From positions 1 to 7,574 of the forward strand of contig SKVA01000011.1 of NCBI GenBank assembly GCA_007129695.1: 7,574 nt of DNA, given 5' to 3'. The notes under the pieces were generated by a model. That model was given only the letters and a program-made list of their open reading frames with translations. It was not told where the DNA came from and made no database searches. Source of the DNA: Spirochaetaceae bacterium (lineage in GTDB: Bacteria > Spirochaetota > Spirochaetia > DSM-27196 > SLST01). Made by a program: the position numbers and the translations under genes. Shown piece after piece: positions 6,009 to 7,574 of the stretch (the first letter of the stretch is position 1; each line of letters starts with the position of its first letter).

Positions 6009-7574
6009 CCGAAACGAACGACCGATGATCGTGAACCCGGCGACCGGCGCTGCCGTCGCAGAGATCGCAGCGCACACCGCAGAGCAGGTCGTCGAAGCAG
6101 CCGAGCGTGCGCGCGACGCGCAACGGGAATGGTCCGCGACGTCGGTGTCGCACCGGGCGCGGATCATCCGGCGCGTCCGCCGCTACGTAGCAGATCATGC
6201 CGATCGGCTAGCGACGATCATCAGCGAGTGCACGGGCAAGCCGCGAATCGATGCGCTCGCGACCGAGGTGCTACCCGCCGCGGTGATGGCCGACTACTAC
6301 GCGCGGATCGCGCCGCGCGTGCTGCGCCCCCACCGGATCCCGGGCAGCTCGCTCCTGTTCTTCGACAAGGCGAGTGCGCTCCACCGCGAACCGTTCGGTG
6401 TGGTCGGGATCATCAGCCCGTGGAACTATCCTCTGGGCATTCCGCTCCATGAGGTGATCACCGGGCTGCTGTGCGGGAACGCGGTGCTGCTGAAGGTGGC
6501 GACGCAGGCACAGCCGGTCGGCGATGCGATCGCCGCGATGTTCGCCGCGTGCGGGCTCCCGGAGGGGCTGCTCCACGTCGTGCACGTGCCGGGCAGGATC
6601 GCCGGGGAGGCGCTCCTGGATGCGGGCGTCGCGAAGCTCTTCTTTACCGGATCCACACGGGTTGGTCGCGAACTCTCGCGCAAGGCGGGCGAACGGCTTG
6701 TACCGGTCAGCCTCGAGCTTGGCGGTAACGACGCGATGCTCGTGCTTCCCGGCGCCGACCTCCTTCGCGCGGCCGCTTGCGCGGTGTGGGCCGGCATGTC
6801 CAACACCGGTCAGTCATGCGGCGGCGCTGAACGCATCTACGTCGCAGAGTCGGTCCACGACGAGTTCGTCGCGACGCTCGCACCGATGGTCGCGCGGCTA
6901 CGCGTCGGCGCCGACGTCGACCACCGCGTGGACGTAGGATCGCTGACCACTCGTGGGCAGCTCGATACCGTCACCGCGCACGTTCGCGACGCGCGTGAGC
7001 GGGGCGCGATCGAGGTTGCCTCATCGCCGCCGCCGGACGCCCGCGGGTCGGGCTACTTCCACCCGGCGCTCGTGCTCGAGCTGTCGGACGACGACGCGTC
7101 GCTCCTCTGCGACGAAACGTTCGGCCCGGTCATCGCGCTTCGGCGCGTTCGCGACGTCGATGAGGCGGTGCGTTGGGCGAACGCGTCGTCGTTCGGCCTG
7201 TCGGCGTCGGTCTGGACGAAGGACAGGAGGCTCGCAGCGGCCGTGGCCGCGCGTCTGGAGGCGGGTACGGTGACGATCAACGACCATCTGATGTCGCACG
7301 GCATGCCCGAAACTCCGTGGGGCGGCGTGAAGGAGTCGGGGATAGGACGGTCGCACTCCGAACTCGGCTTTCACGAGATGACGCAACCGAAGGTCGTCGT
7401 GCGTGAGCGGTTTGGCTTCATTCGCAAGAACATGTGGTGGCAGCCGTATTCGCCGGAGGTCTACCGTGGTCTGTCGGGAGCGCTGACCGCCTTCTACGGG
7501 CGCGGCATCGGCTCACGCGTTCGCGGTATTGCGCGGACCGTTCGGCTGTTCATCAGGCGCGCGCGCGGGCTCGA
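6001..7574 (+). CDS. NAD(P)-dependent aldehyde dehydrogenase, 3' end beyond window
   Basis: Oxidises an aldehyde to a carboxylic acid. The frame is open for 524 codons to the window end with no stop. Active-site marks: PWNYP with N142 (oxyanion), K165 (cofactor), FTGS (215-218), LELGG with E239 (general base), GQSCGG with nucleophile C273, and ETFGPV with E372. The overall pattern (MIVNPATGA start, TGKPRIDAL, YYARIAPRVL, PWGGVKESGIGRSH) fits the group that holds diapolycopene-dialdehyde dehydrogenase and related long-chain ALDHs. After the core, residues 470-524 form an extension with MWWQPYS (478-484) and a strongly basic end (RTVRLFIRRARGL, 512-524), perhaps a membrane contact. The usual KPSE motif reads KVAT (165-168). 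The ATG at 6001 has GGAGG at 5991-5995 inside the SDR gene. The paired SDR could supply its aldehyde; the substrate is not determined. Confidence 0.93.
   Translation, partial: MSDRNERPMIVNPATGAAVAEIAAHTAEQVVEAAERARDAQREWSATSVSHRARIIRRVRRYVADHADRLATIISECTGKPRIDALATEVLPAAVMADYYARIAPRVLRPHRIPGSSLLFFDKASALHREPFGVVGIISPWNYPLGIPLHEVITGLLCGNAVLLKVATQAQPVGDAIAAMFAACGLPEGLLHVVHVPGRIAGEALLDAGVAKLFFTGSTRVGRELSRKAGERLVPVSLELGGNDAMLVLPGADLLRAAACAVWAGMSNTGQSCGGAERIYVAESVHDEFVATLAPMVARLRVGADVDHRVDVGSLTTRGQLDTVTAHVRDARERGAIEVASSPPPDARGSGYFHPALVLELSDDDASLLCDETFGPVIALRRVRDVDEAVRWANASSFGLSASVWTKDRRLAAAVAARLEAGTVTINDHLMSHGMPETPWGGVKESGIGRSHSELGFHEMTQPKVVVRERFGFIRKNMWWQPYSPEVYRGLSGALTAFYGRGIGSRVRGIARTVRLFIRRARGL

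Overview
The window is GC-rich (roughly two-thirds G+C by eye) and densely coded, with short intergenic gaps. It looks like ordinary bacterial chromosome: I see no insertion sequence, phage gene, integrase, CRISPR array, tRNA or rRNA. A methyl-accepting chemoreceptor fused to a hemerythrin domain, a class III nucleotide cyclase and a short helical protein that resembles a family I associate with spirochaetes suggest an uncultured high-GC spirochaete or relative. That assignment is tentative.

Layout: positions 1-5066 are read leftward (minus strand) and 5172-7574 rightward, from a divergent intergenic region at 5067-5171. Leftward, in transcription order: (i) a 12-14 TM transporter-like protein of the ANKH branch of the MOP flippase superfamily (3753-5066); (ii) a membrane-anchored chemoreceptor with a degenerate zinc-binding-type (CZB) segment and a C-terminal bacteriohemerythrin domain with all seven iron ligands (1586-3637); (iii) a gap of about 190 bases holding a good promoter, a compact multi-helix RNA and an intrinsic terminator (about 1423-1580); (iv) 5-formyltetrahydrofolate cyclo-ligase (831-1397); (v) a conserved-looking 197-residue helical protein of unknown function (206-799); (vi) the start of a class III adenylate/guanylate cyclase using a TTG codon (1-190, cut by the window edge). 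Genes iv-vi are spaced 31 and 15 bases apart and look like one operon whose upstream leader is the structured RNA.

Rightward, a short-chain dehydrogenase/reductase (5172-6008) overlaps by 8 bases an aldehyde dehydrogenase (6001 to beyond 7574). They are probably translationally coupled and fit a two-step alcohol to aldehyde to acid oxidation. Features of both proteins hint at a hydrophobic or membrane-derived substrate.

The points most worth a second look are the structured RNA/attenuator before the folate gene, the chemoreceptor with a complete hemerythrin site but a CZB-like segment missing expected zinc ligands, the bacterial ANKH-like transporter next to it, and two promoters that would give leaderless or nearly leaderless messages.
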